From Sphingobium sp. EM0848 (GTDB lineage Bacteria > Pseudomonadota > Alphaproteobacteria > Sphingomonadales > Sphingomonadaceae): a stretch of 64,000 bases of DNA. Below are positions 1 to 8,519 of the stretch, one piece after another (position 1 is the stretch's first letter; the number at the start of each line of letters is the position of its first letter). Below the pieces are notes generated by a model. That model was not told the DNA's origin, searched no databases, and worked only from the letters and a program-made list of their open reading frames with translations. The translations under genes and the position numbers were made by a program. Where the stretch lies: positions 496,001 through 560,000 of the forward strand of contig NZ_JABXWB010000001.1 in the NCBI RefSeq assembly GCF_013375555.1. Reading direction: 5' to 3'.

Positions 1-300
1 TCGAGCACGGCTGCGCTGACGGTCAGCACGTCGGTCATCCAGTCGATCTTCACGCTGGACCCGAACAATAACTACACCACCTACACCCCCTCGCTGACCA
101 GCATCTTCATCAATGGTGCGACCGAAGCGGCGGTGCCCGCAGTCGATCCCAAGACCATCGACAGCAACTTCGTCACCACCAATTACATCGGCGCGGTGAA
201 GGACAGCAACGACACCTGGTATGCCGGTTGGACCTGCAACTCCGTGACCGCCAGCTTCGGCAGCAGCAGCAAGAACTGCACCGCCATCCCGACCGCCTGA
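1..300 (+). CDS. C-terminal end of an uncharacterised secreted-type protein (partial)
   Basis: An open frame runs in from the left edge and stops with TGA at 298-300, giving 99 residues. The piece is rich in Ser, Thr and Asn and has two cysteines near the end (motifs GWTCNS and KNCTAIP), as expected of an exported protein with a disulphide. It has no membrane segment. I do not recognise a catalytic motif. A strong hairpin follows it and then a TonB-dependent receptor in the same direction, so the two may form a functional pair, for example a surface or secreted binding protein with its receptor. The function is unknown and the N-terminus lies outside the window. Confidence 0.6.
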   Translation, partial: SSTAALTVSTSVIQSIFTLDPNNNYTTYTPSLTSIFINGATEAAVPAVDPKTIDSNFVTTNYIGAVKDSNDTWYAGWTCNSVTASFGSSSKNCTAIPTA

Positions 301-321
301 TCGGTTCCTGACCTCAACAGG

Positions 322-360
322 GGCGGGGAAGCGTGCATCCGACGCTTCCCCGCCTTCTTT
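322..360 (+). terminator. Rho-independent terminator between the secreted protein and the TonB receptor
   Basis: A perfect 13-bp GC-rich stem (322-334 pairs with 342-354) closes a 7-base loop and is followed by TTCTTT. This fits an intrinsic terminator for the upstream gene. The receptor ATG is only 30 bases further on, so the hairpin may instead lower read-through into the receptor or protect the upstream mRNA. Confidence 0.8.
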
Positions 361-389
361 GCACAGAATTTCTTTTGGGGGACATTTGC

Positions 390-3074
390 ATGTCACAGCC
401 GCTGAACATGGCGCGCCTGCTCCTGATTTCCACCGCGCTGGTCGCGCCTGCCGCCATGGCCCAGAACAGTGCGCCCGCGCGGCCCGCCACATCGGGCACG
501 CCCACGCAATCCGAGGAAGCCGATGCGCAGGCCGGCCGGGTCGATGTTTCCATTCCCGGTTCCGATATCATCGTCACCGGCCGCCGCTCCACCAACGTGT
601 CGCAGGCTGCGCCGCAGGTGGTCAACGTGCTGTCGGCCGCCGACATCAAGCGCACGGGTGAAGGCGACATCGCCGGTTCGCTTCAGCGCGTGACCGGCCT
701 TTCGGTCGTTTCGGGCGGCTATGTCTATGTGCGTGGCCTGGGCGACCGCTATTCGCTGGCGCTGCTCAACGGTTCGCCGCTGCCCAGTCCCGAACCGCTC
801 AAGCGCGTCGTGCCGCTCGACATCTTCCCGACCAGCGTGATCGCCTCGACCCTGGTGCAGAAGAGCTATTCGGCCAATTTCCCCGGCGAATTCGGTGGCG
901 GTGTCATCAACCTCACGACCAAGGCGATCCCGGTCGAAAGCTATCTGGAACTGAGCGTCGGCAGTTCGGCCAATACCGAAACCTCGGGCCAGCTGGGCTA
1001 TACCTATTATGGCGCCAAGTCCGACTGGACCGGATTTGACGACGGTTCGCGCGACGTGCCGCCGCTGCTGGCGCAGGCGTTCAAGGGTGGTGTACCCTTC
1101 TCGAACATCCCGCGCACGGATTTGCAGGCGATTTCGATGCAGTTCCTCAACGCCAAGACGTCGGTGTTGCAGCGGACGAACAGCCTGCCCTTCAACTTTT
1201 CCGGTTCGCTCAATGCCGGAACGTCCTTCGACGTTGGCAGCGACGGGCGCCTGGGCCTTTTGCTGACCACCTCCTACAGCAATAAATGGCGCACGCGCGA
1301 ATCGTTGCAGCAGGCTTCGCTCAATCTGGAAAATGCACCGGGCAAGTCCGCGGTGCAGGTCAACACCGACAATGAGGTCACGCTCAACGCCCTGTTCGGC
1401 GTCGGTCTGGAACTGGGCGAGCAGAAGGTCCGCTGGACCAACGTCTATATCCGCGACACGCTGAAGCGCGGCGCCCTGTCGCTCGGCCGCAATGACGGCG
1501 CGATCGCGGGCGCGGACTATATGAAGCAGAACACCGCCTGGTATGAGCGGCAGCTGATCGACACGCAGATGGTCGGCGAATTCAAGCTCAGCGACGCCCT
1601 CAGCCTCGACCTGCGCGGCGGCTACGCCAATTCGCAGCGGGAAGCGCCCTATGAGCGCGAATTCGAATATGTGCGGACCAATCGCGACCTCAGCGTCGAT
1701 CCGGTCGGCGATCGTTTCATCAATGCGCTGAACCGCCAGCGCGGCGATGCGTCGATCACCTTCAGCGACCTGAATGAGGATCTGTGGTCGGCGGGCGCTG
1801 ACCTCAGCTACAAATTCTCGTCGGACCTGACGTTGACGGCGGGCTATGCGTTCACCGACACGAAGCGCACCTCGTCGCGTTACGAACTGCATTTCGACGC
1901 GACCAATCTGCCGATTTCGGTGCAGCAGTTGCGGCCCGACTATCTGCTTTCGGACGCTTCGATCCAGCTTTACGACATGTCGCTGCTCGACTTTTCGGGC
2001 AATTATCCGGTCTATGACGCGGCGCTGCGCGTCCATGCCGGCTATGGGCAGGTGAAGGCGGAGTTGGTGCCGGGCCTGACCATCGACGCGGGCGTGCGTT
2101 ATGAAAAGGGCCAGCAGTCGGTCACGGGTGTCGACGTCTACAACACGGGCGTGACGCCGGTGAACCGGATCGACAAAAGCTATTGGCTGCCCGCCGCGAC
2201 GATCACCTTCGAAGCGTCCAAGGGCCTTCAGTTCCGCCTCAGCGGGTCGAAGACCATCGCCCGCCCACAGTTCCGCGAACTGATCGCCCAGCCCTATATC
2301 GACACCGACTCCAATCGCTTCTATCGCGGCAACCCGTTCCTGCAGGACAGCCAGCTGTGGAATGCGGAAGCGCGCGCCGAATGGTATATGGGGCGTGACG
2401 AGCGGCTGACGGTGGCGGGTTTCTGGAAGAAGATCGACAATCCGATCGAAACCTACACCACGATCAACGACAAATATGACGTTTCCACCAGCTTCGCCAA
2501 CGCGCCGGAAGCGACGCTCTATGGCGCGGAGATCGAGGCGCAAAAATATCTGCCGCTCGATAGCTGGTCGGACGGCGCCTTCTTCCAGAGCCGCCGGATC
2601 GTGCTGATCGGCAACTATACCTACACCAAGTCGAAGTTGAAGGTGCGGGAGGGCGACACCACCATCCCCTATAGCTACACCACCGGCCCGCTGCCTGCGG
2701 CGTCGGACTATTTCCAGGATGGCGTGCCGCTGACCGGCCAGTCGGACCATCTGGTGAACTTCCAGCTTGGGCTGGAGGATACCGACAGGCTGTCGCAGCA
2801 GACGCTGCTGCTGACCTATGCCAGTCCGCGCGTGACCAGCCGTGGTCCGAACCTTCAGCCCGACATCAAGGAAAAGCCGGGTCTGACGCTGGACTTCGTC
2901 GCGCGGCAGGGTGTGAAGCTGCCCGGCGGCATCAACAGCGAGGTGAAGTTCGAGGCCCGCAACATCACCGGCCGGAAATTCCAGGAGTTCCAGGAACTGA
3001 ACGGCAACAAGGTGTTCTATAACAAATATAAGATCGGGACGACCATCGCGGCTTCGCTGACGGTCGCCTTCTGA
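390..3074 (+). CDS. TonB-dependent outer-membrane receptor
   Basis: The protein has 894 residues. The ATG at 390 was chosen because GGGGGA lies just upstream and a clear signal peptide begins there (hydrophobic LLLISTALVAPAAMAQ, cleavage after about residue 24). A TonB-box-like DIIVTGRR is followed by a plug domain (about residues 65-180, with YVRGLGDRY and GEFGGGVINL). A long beta-barrel rich in aromatic strands follows, and the chain ends in phenylalanine (LTVAF) as outer-membrane barrels do. It would sit in the outer membrane and import a ligand using TonB energy. It follows the secreted-protein gene and precedes the CYTH-CHAD gene. The ligand is unknown. The nearby Pho-like box at the gsp operon makes phosphorus nutrition one possibility, by inference only. 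Confidence 0.88.
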   Translation: MSQPLNMARLLLISTALVAPAAMAQNSAPARPATSGTPTQSEEADAQAGRVDVSIPGSDIIVTGRRSTNVSQAAPQVVNVLSAADIKRTGEGDIAGSLQRVTGLSVVSGGYVYVRGLGDRYSLALLNGSPLPSPEPLKRVVPLDIFPTSVIASTLVQKSYSANFPGEFGGGVINLTTKAIPVESYLELSVGSSANTETSGQLGYTYYGAKSDWTGFDDGSRDVPPLLAQAFKGGVPFSNIPRTDLQAISMQFLNAKTSVLQRTNSLPFNFSGSLNAGTSFDVGSDGRLGLLLTTSYSNKWRTRESLQQASLNLENAPGKSAVQVNTDNEVTLNALFGVGLELGEQKVRWTNVYIRDTLKRGALSLGRNDGAIAGADYMKQNTAWYERQLIDTQMVGEFKLSDALSLDLRGGYANSQREAPYEREFEYVRTNRDLSVDPVGDRFINALNRQRGDASITFSDLNEDLWSAGADLSYKFSSDLTLTAGYAFTDTKRTSSRYELHFDATNLPISVQQLRPDYLLSDASIQLYDMSLLDFSGNYPVYDAALRVHAGYGQVKAELVPGLTIDAGVRYEKGQQSVTGVDVYNTGVTPVNRIDKSYWLPAATITFEASKGLQFRLSGSKTIARPQFRELIAQPYIDTDSNRFYRGNPFLQDSQLWNAEARAEWYMGRDERLTVAGFWKKIDNPIETYTTINDKYDVSTSFANAPEATLYGAEIEAQKYLPLDSWSDGAFFQSRRIVLIGNYTYTKSKLKVREGDTTIPYSYTTGPLPAASDYFQDGVPLTGQSDHLVNFQLGLEDTDRLSQQTLLLTYASPRVTSRGPNLQPDIKEKPGLTLDFVARQGVKLPGGINSEVKFEARNITGRKFQEFQELNGNKVFYNKYKIGTTIAASLTVAF

Positions 3075-3227
3075 ACGCCCCAGACTCTGGCTCCCGTCAG
3101 AGGCGTCGAGCGGCCGATCCGTCCCGGACGGGTCGGCCGTCATGATTCTGAACGATTCGCGCCGCAGGCGGGTTCATGATAGAGGCTCCACTCCACCAGC
3201 CATCATCATGGATGCGCGGAGCGACCC

Positions 3228-4676
3228 GTGAAACAGGAAGTCGAACTGAAGCTGGAACTGGCGCGCGAAGAAGTGGGCGCGTTCGAACGGCTGGCCTTCC
3301 TGCCCGGCGAAAGCGACGTGTCGGCGTTGCGCGCCATCTATTTCGACACGCCGGACCAGGCTCTGGCCGCAAGGGGGGTCAGCCTGCGCATCCGGCGATC
3401 GGGCGAAAGGCTGGTCCAGACGGTCAAGGCCGATAATGAAGGCGACGCCGGACTGTTCGCGCGGGCCGAATGGGAAATGCCGGTCGCGGGCGAGACGCCC
3501 GTGCTCGATACGCGCACGCCCGTTGCGGCGATGCTGGGCGATGCCGTGCATGTCATAGAGCCTGTCTTCCATGTCGATGTCGAGCGGCGGACATGGATGG
3601 CGGTGCAGGATGAGACCGAAATCGAATTGGTGCTCGATCAGGGATGCGTGCGCGCCGACGGGCGGCAATCGGCAATCTGCGAAATCGAATTGGAACTGAA
3701 AAGCGGCGAGCCCGTGGCGCTCTTCGCCCTGGCGCGACGGATCGATGCGGAGGTTCCGGTGCGGCCCGGCGTCTTGACCAAGAGTGAGCGTGGCTATCGG
3801 TTGCGCGAGGCCGTGAAGGTGGCGGTCAAGGCGGAGCCGGTTCCGCTTGTCCACTCGATGACGGCGGGCGAAGCCTTTCTGCGGATAGCCGGGGCTTGCC
3901 TGCGTCATTATCGGCTCAATGAAGCGCTGCTGCTGGACCATTATGATCCCAAGGCGCTGCATCAGGCGCGGGTGGCGATCCGGCGGCTGCGGTCATCCTT
4001 CTCTCTGTTCCGGCCGATATTGCTTCGCGCGGATGTGGAGCGTTTCCAGAGCGAATTGAAATGGCTGGCCGGAGTGTTGGGCGACGCGCGCAATCTGGAT
4101 GTGCTGGTCGAGCGGATCGAGGCGCAGGATCTGCGCGAGCGGCTGGAGGCGATCCGGGTGCAGGTGCACGACCGGACCGGGCAATGGTTGCGGTCGGCGC
4201 GGGTGCGGATGCTGCAGATCGACCTGCTTGAATGGCTGACTCTGGGGGTGGGGCAGGTGGATGGCGAGGCTGCGGCCTTGCGGGAAGGGGCGGCGGTCGA
4301 TTTTGCCGCCGGGCGATTGCAGCGGTTGCGCAAGCGGATCGCGAAGGATGGCGAAAATCTTGCCGGGTTGAGCGACGAAGCCCGGCATGAGGTCCGCAAG
4401 GATGCGAAAAAGCTGCGCTATGCCTCCGAATTTTTTGCGGGCCTCTTCGATCGAAAGAAGGAACGGCGGCGGCAGGCGAAATTCATCGCGGCGCTGGAAG
4501 ATGTGCAGACGGACCTGGGTGAGTTGAACGATCTGGTCGCCGCACCCGCACTATTGGCCCATTATGGGCTGGATGAGGCGGGGCTTGGGATCGGTCCGAA
4601 GAAGAAGCGGAAATTGTTGGCGGCGGCGGCCTGCGCTCATGCTGGACTGTTGGAGGCGCCGCGCTTCTGGCGATGA
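3228..4676 (+). CDS. CYTH-CHAD domain protein (inorganic triphosphatase / polyphosphate-binding type)
   Basis: The protein has 482 residues and starts with GTG at 3228, with GGAG about 7 bases upstream. The N-terminus carries the CYTH signature ExExK (EVELK, residues 4-8), and conserved charged strands follow to about residue 200. CYTH enzymes hydrolyse triphosphate substrates in a metal-bound tunnel. The C-terminal half (about 215-480) is an all-helical CHAD domain with conserved His, Arg and Lys pairs (LHQARVAIRRLRSS near 245, DEARHEVRKDAKKLRYA near 385). CHAD domains are known to bind polyphosphate. No signal peptide or membrane segment is seen, so it should be cytoplasmic. It converges with the oxygenase gene, only 9 bases apart. 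The domain call is confident; the exact substrate is not. Confidence 0.88.
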   Translation: MKQEVELKLELAREEVGAFERLAFLPGESDVSALRAIYFDTPDQALAARGVSLRIRRSGERLVQTVKADNEGDAGLFARAEWEMPVAGETPVLDTRTPVAAMLGDAVHVIEPVFHVDVERRTWMAVQDETEIELVLDQGCVRADGRQSAICEIELELKSGEPVALFALARRIDAEVPVRPGVLTKSERGYRLREAVKVAVKAEPVPLVHSMTAGEAFLRIAGACLRHYRLNEALLLDHYDPKALHQARVAIRRLRSSFSLFRPILLRADVERFQSELKWLAGVLGDARNLDVLVERIEAQDLRERLEAIRVQVHDRTGQWLRSARVRMLQIDLLEWLTLGVGQVDGEAAALREGAAVDFAAGRLQRLRKRIAKDGENLAGLSDEARHEVRKDAKKLRYASEFFAGLFDRKKERRRQAKFIAALEDVQTDLGELNDLVAAPALLAHYGLDEAGLGIGPKKKRKLLAAAACAHAGLLEAPRFWR

Positions 4677-4685
4677 CGGACGCGA

Positions 4686-5333
4686 TCAGGTCCAGGGGCG
4701 TTCGCGATACCATTTGGTGATGACATGCTTCACGCCGCTGCGCACTTTCATGCCGTGGTGGATGCTGGCGGCATTATAGTCATCGGGGCCGAGGCGGTTG
4801 TTCCAGGCGAGGAGCTTGCCGGCTTCGGGCTGAACCGTCTTGCCGATCTTGACGAAGCGGGTTGCGCCGCCGGCCGCCGGTTCGTTGAGATAGACCATCA
4901 AGGTCCAGGTACGGTTGCCCGCGACAGCGCAATAGCGCTCGAAATCCGGACCCTTCGGTTCGAAATAGTCGGTATGCGCCTTGAACTCCTGCCCCACGGC
5001 ATAGCGTTGGCCCTGGATCGGCTCGCCATAAGCGGGATCGATGCCTGTAAAGGCGGCCAGTTTTGCGTCGATGGCCGCGATGAAGGGGTCGGCCGCATCG
5101 AGGTCGCAGGTCTCGCTGGTGCGGAAATAGCCGTCGCCATTGGCGTCCGCGATGGTGGAGGGACGGCGATGCGCATCGATCCGATCGATCAGGCCGGCGC
5201 ATTCCTGTCCGGAAAGGAAATCGCGCTGGATGAACAGCGTCAGTTCCCGGCTGGGGACGCGCTGAACGCGGGGATGTCCGGCGATCCAGGCGGGATCGGC
5301 GTCGGGCGCGGAAGGGGGTGGGCTGTCGGCCAT
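4686..5333 (-). CDS. 2-oxoglutarate/Fe(II) oxygenase, prolyl 4-hydroxylase family
   Basis: The protein has 215 residues from the ATG at 5333 (a GTG one codon upstream is an alternative). The iron-binding triad is visible as H120-x-D122 (AHTDYF) and H192 or H193 (SIHHGMKV). K202 (VKHVITKWYRER) would bind the 2-oxoglutarate carboxylate. The preceding LMVYLNEPAAGGATRF is the usual core strand and GGxTxF segment of P4Hc domains. Such enzymes hydroxylate a protein side chain or small molecule. It lacks a signal peptide, so it is probably cytoplasmic. It is divergent from gspC across a regulatory gap and convergent with the CYTH-CHAD gene. The target is unknown. Confidence 0.85.
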   Translation of the reverse strand: MADSPPPSAPDADPAWIAGHPRVQRVPSRELTLFIQRDFLSGQECAGLIDRIDAHRRPSTIADANGDGYFRTSETCDLDAADPFIAAIDAKLAAFTGIDPAYGEPIQGQRYAVGQEFKAHTDYFEPKGPDFERYCAVAGNRTWTLMVYLNEPAAGGATRFVKIGKTVQPEAGKLLAWNNRLGPDDYNAASIHHGMKVRSGVKHVITKWYRERPWT

Positions 5334-5424
5334 CACTCATCCTGAAAAAGCAGGGCCTGGAAGAAGGCGCCTCTTGCTATCGCCGGCCGCGTGAAATGCA
5401 AGCACCGTCGTTTCCGCGTTGCGC

Positions 5425-5453
5425 CTGTCACGAAAACGTCACACAAATGTCAT
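5425..5453 (+). promoter_or_regulatory. Putative PhoB box upstream of the gsp operon
   Basis: Three direct half-sites, CTGTCAC (5425), ACGTCAC (5436) and ATGTCAT (5447), repeat with an exact 11-base period. PhoB sites are tandem 7-base repeats close to CTGTCAT separated by 4 bases, which gives the same period. A weak -10-like TAAAAG lies at 5461, where a Pho promoter would place it, and the gspC ATG is 58 bases from the last half-site. The same gap could also serve the divergent oxygenase gene. Confidence 0.65.
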
Positions 5454-5511
5454 CCGGCAGTAAAAGCATTTGCCTAGCAGGCGCCGGTATCAAGGGGGAC
5501 CATCGACGCAT

Positions 5512-6339
5512 ATGCGTGTGCCTTTCGGCGATAATATCCTGAAATTCGGCGGGCGGCTACGGCCCATCGACTGGCTGGCGGTGGTTGAAAAGCTGCTGCT
5601 GGGCGTGCTGGCTTTGCAGGGCGCCTGGCTGGTCTGGGTGTTGCTGACGCCGGTGGGCAGTTTTGGTCCCTGGGAAGGGCGTCAGGCGCAGTTTCCTTCG
5701 CTTGCCGAACGGCAGTCGCTTTTTTCCGGTTTCGACCCCTTTTATCGCAGCGGCCCGCAACAGACGGGCAGTGGCGTCGTCACCTCTCTGGCGCTGACGG
5801 TCTATGGCATAAGGTTGAATGAAGGATCGGGCTTGGGTTCGGCCATCGTCGCAGGGCCGGACGGGGTGCAGAACAGCTTTGCCGTGGGGGAGGAGATCAT
5901 GCCCGGCGTGAAGCTGAAAGCCGTTGCCTTCGATCATATCACCATCGATCGCGGCGGGGCGGAGGAGCAGGTTTTCCTTGACCAGTCGCAGCCCGCGCCG
6001 ACCGCCGCGCCCGAAGGCGGAACGCCCGCCGGCCCGCCGCCTCCACAGCAAGGGATGGACAATCCGACTGCCGACAGTCTGAAGCGCGACGTTGGCTTCA
6101 CGCCCCGGATGCAGAATGGGCGCGTGACCGGGTTGATTCTGACGGCCAAGGGGCCGGGGTTCCAGAATGCCGGTTTTCAGCCCGGCGATATCGTCACCCA
6201 GATTGACGGCCAGCCGGTCGGATCGGTGGGCGATCTTCAGGCGTTGCAGGGCAGGATCATGCCCGGCGCGCGCATTTCCCTGACTGTCGAACGCGGTGCG
6301 GCCGTGTCTTCGGTCAACCTGACACTGCAAGGCCAATGA
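5512..6339 (+). CDS. gspC: Type II secretion system inner-membrane protein C
   Basis: The protein has 275 residues from the ATG at 5512; an in-frame TTG at 5470 is less likely. A short cytoplasmic start is followed by one membrane helix (about 24-46), a periplasmic homology region (about 60-160), a Pro-rich linker (APEGGTPAGPPPPQQ) and a C-terminal PDZ domain (about 190-275, with GFQPGDIVTQIDGQPV). GspC links the inner-membrane platform to the secretin and helps choose substrates. It is the first gene of a thirteen-gene operon, downstream of the Pho-like box, and its stop overlaps the gspD start (ATGA). A PDZ rather than a coiled-coil end is normal for one GspC branch. Confidence 0.92.
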   Translation: MRVPFGDNILKFGGRLRPIDWLAVVEKLLLGVLALQGAWLVWVLLTPVGSFGPWEGRQAQFPSLAERQSLFSGFDPFYRSGPQQTGSGVVTSLALTVYGIRLNEGSGLGSAIVAGPDGVQNSFAVGEEIMPGVKLKAVAFDHITIDRGGAEEQVFLDQSQPAPTAAPEGGTPAGPPPPQQGMDNPTADSLKRDVGFTPRMQNGRVTGLILTAKGPGFQNAGFQPGDIVTQIDGQPVGSVGDLQALQGRIMPGARISLTVERGAAVSSVNLTLQGQ

Positions 6340-8519
6340 CCAGAAAATTGTTTCTTTCCGCCGCCATGGCTCTCGCTCTGGCGACTCCCATCGCTTCGCC
6401 CGTCATGGCGCAACAGACGCTGAACGTGCGCGATGCCGATATCCGGGCCTTTATCCAGGACGCGGCGCGGGTCACGGGGCGGACCTTCATCATCGACAAC
6501 CGTGTGCAGGGGAAGGTTTCAGTCGTAACCGATCGGCCGCTGTCGCGGTCGGAATATTTCGAGATTTTCCTGTCGACCCTGCGCGCAAATGGACTGGTGG
6601 CGGTGCCGGCGCCGGGTGGCGCCTATCGCATTCAGCCAGCCGATGGCGCGGCGGGGCAGCCCAGCGCCGTGGGGCGGGCGGCCAATCGCAATCAGTTCGT
6701 GACGGAGGTGTTCCGGCTGCGCTCCATCGATGCAGCCAGTGTGCTGGAAACGCTGAGGCCTCTGGTGAGCAAGGATGGCTCCGTGACGGCGAACCGCGCC
6801 GGGAACAGTGTGGTCGTGGCTGACTATGCCGATAATATCGGGCGTATCCGGCAGGTGATCGCGCGGATCGACCGGGATACGGCGTCGACCACGACTGTCG
6901 TGCTGAAAAATGCGGGGGCGCGGGAGATTGCGACGTCGCTCCAGGCCCTTGTGACGACGGGCGGGGAAGGGGCGGCCAAGCCAGCGACCATCGTGCCGAT
7001 CGACAGCAGCAATGCGGTTGCCATAAGGGGCGATGCCGGGACGGTGGCGCGACTGGCGCAGATGGCGCGGGACCTTGACCGTCAGGCGGCGAGCGGGACG
7101 GAGATCCGCGTTTACTGGCTGGAACATGCCGATGCGGAGAAGCTGCTGCCGGTGTTGCAGCAACTGATCGGGCAATCGACCAGTTCGGCGGTGACGGCTT
7201 CGACCCCGGCGGCGGGATCGGTGCCTTCGGCTGTGCCGCCTGCGGCTTCGTCGATGGTGGCGAGTTCGGGTGGATCGGGCGGCAACGGCATTTCGACGCG
7301 CGGCCCGGCCATCGTGACCCGCTATGAGGGCGCCAATGCGATCATCGTCGCGGCCAACAGCGACGTGCAGCGAATGCTGGGCGAAACGATCCGCCAGATC
7401 GACACGCGGCGCGAGCAGGTGCTGGTCGAGGCGATCATCGTGGAGATCAGCGATGCCGCCGCCAGGAAGCTGGGCGTGCAGTTCCTGATCGGCAGCACCA
7501 AGACGGGCTTTGCCGCGACCAATTACTCCAATGCTTCCCCCAATCTGTTGACGATCGCTGGGGCTGTGGCGGCCAATAAGCTGGGGACGACCAAGACGAC
7601 CGTCATCAGCAACGGAACGGTCACGACCACCGAGACGCAGACCAACAGCCAACTTGCGAGCACGCTGGAGCAGGCTGCGGTCGACAGCCTGACGGGCGCG
7701 AGCGGCATCATCGGCGGTCTTGGTACCCAGATCGGCAAGAACGGTATTTTCGGGGCGATCATCAATGCGGTGAAGTCCGATACCGACAGCAATGTGCTGT
7801 CCACCCCCTCGATCATGACGCTGGATAACCAGAAGGCCTCCATTCTCGTCGGCCAGCAGGTGCCGGTGACGACCGGCGAGGCGCTGTCCCAGAATTTCGA
7901 CAACCAGTTCCGCACGGTCCAGCGGCAGGATGTCGGCATCAAGCTGGAGGTGAAGCCTCAGATCAACACCGGAGGCGCGATCAAGCTGTTCCTGAAACAG
8001 GAAGTGTCGAGCGTCGCCGGGCCGGTTTCCAACAGCAACAGCGACCTCATCATCAACAAGCGCGAGATCGAGACGACCGTGACGGTCGACGATGGCGAGA
8101 TATTGGCGCTGGGCGGCCTGTTGGATGATAATGAACGCAAGACCATAGAGCGAATTCCGCTGCTCAGCGATATTCCGGGCCTTGGCGAACTGTTCAAGTC
8201 GCGCAGCAAGAGCCGGACCAAGACCAATTTGATGGTCTTCATTCGTCCGACCATCCTGCGGTCCAAGGAGGATGCGCAGAAGCTGACGCAGCAGCGTTAC
8301 GGCTATATTCGCGGCATGCAGTTGCAGCGCAATCCCGACGCCGAACCGAGCATCGATGAACTGGTGCGCGACTATATGGGCGCGACGCCGCCCGCTGCCG
8401 CGCCGCAGCCGGGCGACAGCGTGGTCCAGCCGCCCGCCGAAATCATCGAGCCGACCGCTCGCCAATCGAGCGGTGTCGTGCGTCCCGTCGAAATCCCGGC
8501 AAGCGGAGACAAGCGGTGA
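6336..8519 (+). CDS. gspD: Type II secretion system outer-membrane secretin
   Basis: The protein has 727 residues with a signal peptide (SAAMALALATPIASPVMAQ, about 1-25). The N0 domain (LNVRDADIRAFIQDAARVTG) is followed by three repeated N-domains, the third interrupted by a Ser/Gly/Ala-rich stretch near 290-325. The secretin core covers about 360-640, with the signature VPVTTG and the late block TVDDGEILALGGLLDDNE. The protein ends in a Pro-rich tail (about 680-727). Secretins form the large multimeric outer-membrane channel through which folded proteins leave. The ATG at 6336 overlaps the gspC stop and the TGA overlaps the gspE GTG. No pilotin (gspS) is seen nearby. Confidence 0.95.
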   Translation: MTRKLFLSAAMALALATPIASPVMAQQTLNVRDADIRAFIQDAARVTGRTFIIDNRVQGKVSVVTDRPLSRSEYFEIFLSTLRANGLVAVPAPGGAYRIQPADGAAGQPSAVGRAANRNQFVTEVFRLRSIDAASVLETLRPLVSKDGSVTANRAGNSVVVADYADNIGRIRQVIARIDRDTASTTTVVLKNAGAREIATSLQALVTTGGEGAAKPATIVPIDSSNAVAIRGDAGTVARLAQMARDLDRQAASGTEIRVYWLEHADAEKLLPVLQQLIGQSTSSAVTASTPAAGSVPSAVPPAASSMVASSGGSGGNGISTRGPAIVTRYEGANAIIVAANSDVQRMLGETIRQIDTRREQVLVEAIIVEISDAAARKLGVQFLIGSTKTGFAATNYSNASPNLLTIAGAVAANKLGTTKTTVISNGTVTTTETQTNSQLASTLEQAAVDSLTGASGIIGGLGTQIGKNGIFGAIINAVKSDTDSNVLSTPSIMTLDNQKASILVGQQVPVTTGEALSQNFDNQFRTVQRQDVGIKLEVKPQINTGGAIKLFLKQEVSSVAGPVSNSNSDLIINKREIETTVTVDDGEILALGGLLDDNERKTIERIPLLSDIPGLGELFKSRSKSRTKTNLMVFIRPTILRSKEDAQKLTQQRYGYIRGMQLQRNPDAEPSIDELVRDYMGATPPAAAPQPGDSVVQPPAEIIEPTARQSSGVVRPVEIPASGDKR

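Noticed and set aside
393..3143. Very long open frame (over 900 codons) on the strand opposite the first TonB receptor
   Set aside because: It mirrors a well-supported receptor gene; it is rich in Arg, His and Gln without domains, as antisense frames in GC-rich DNA are.
6519..8465. Long minus-strand frame opposite gspD
   Set aside because: It lies entirely antisense to a certain secretin gene, with no motif or ribosome site.
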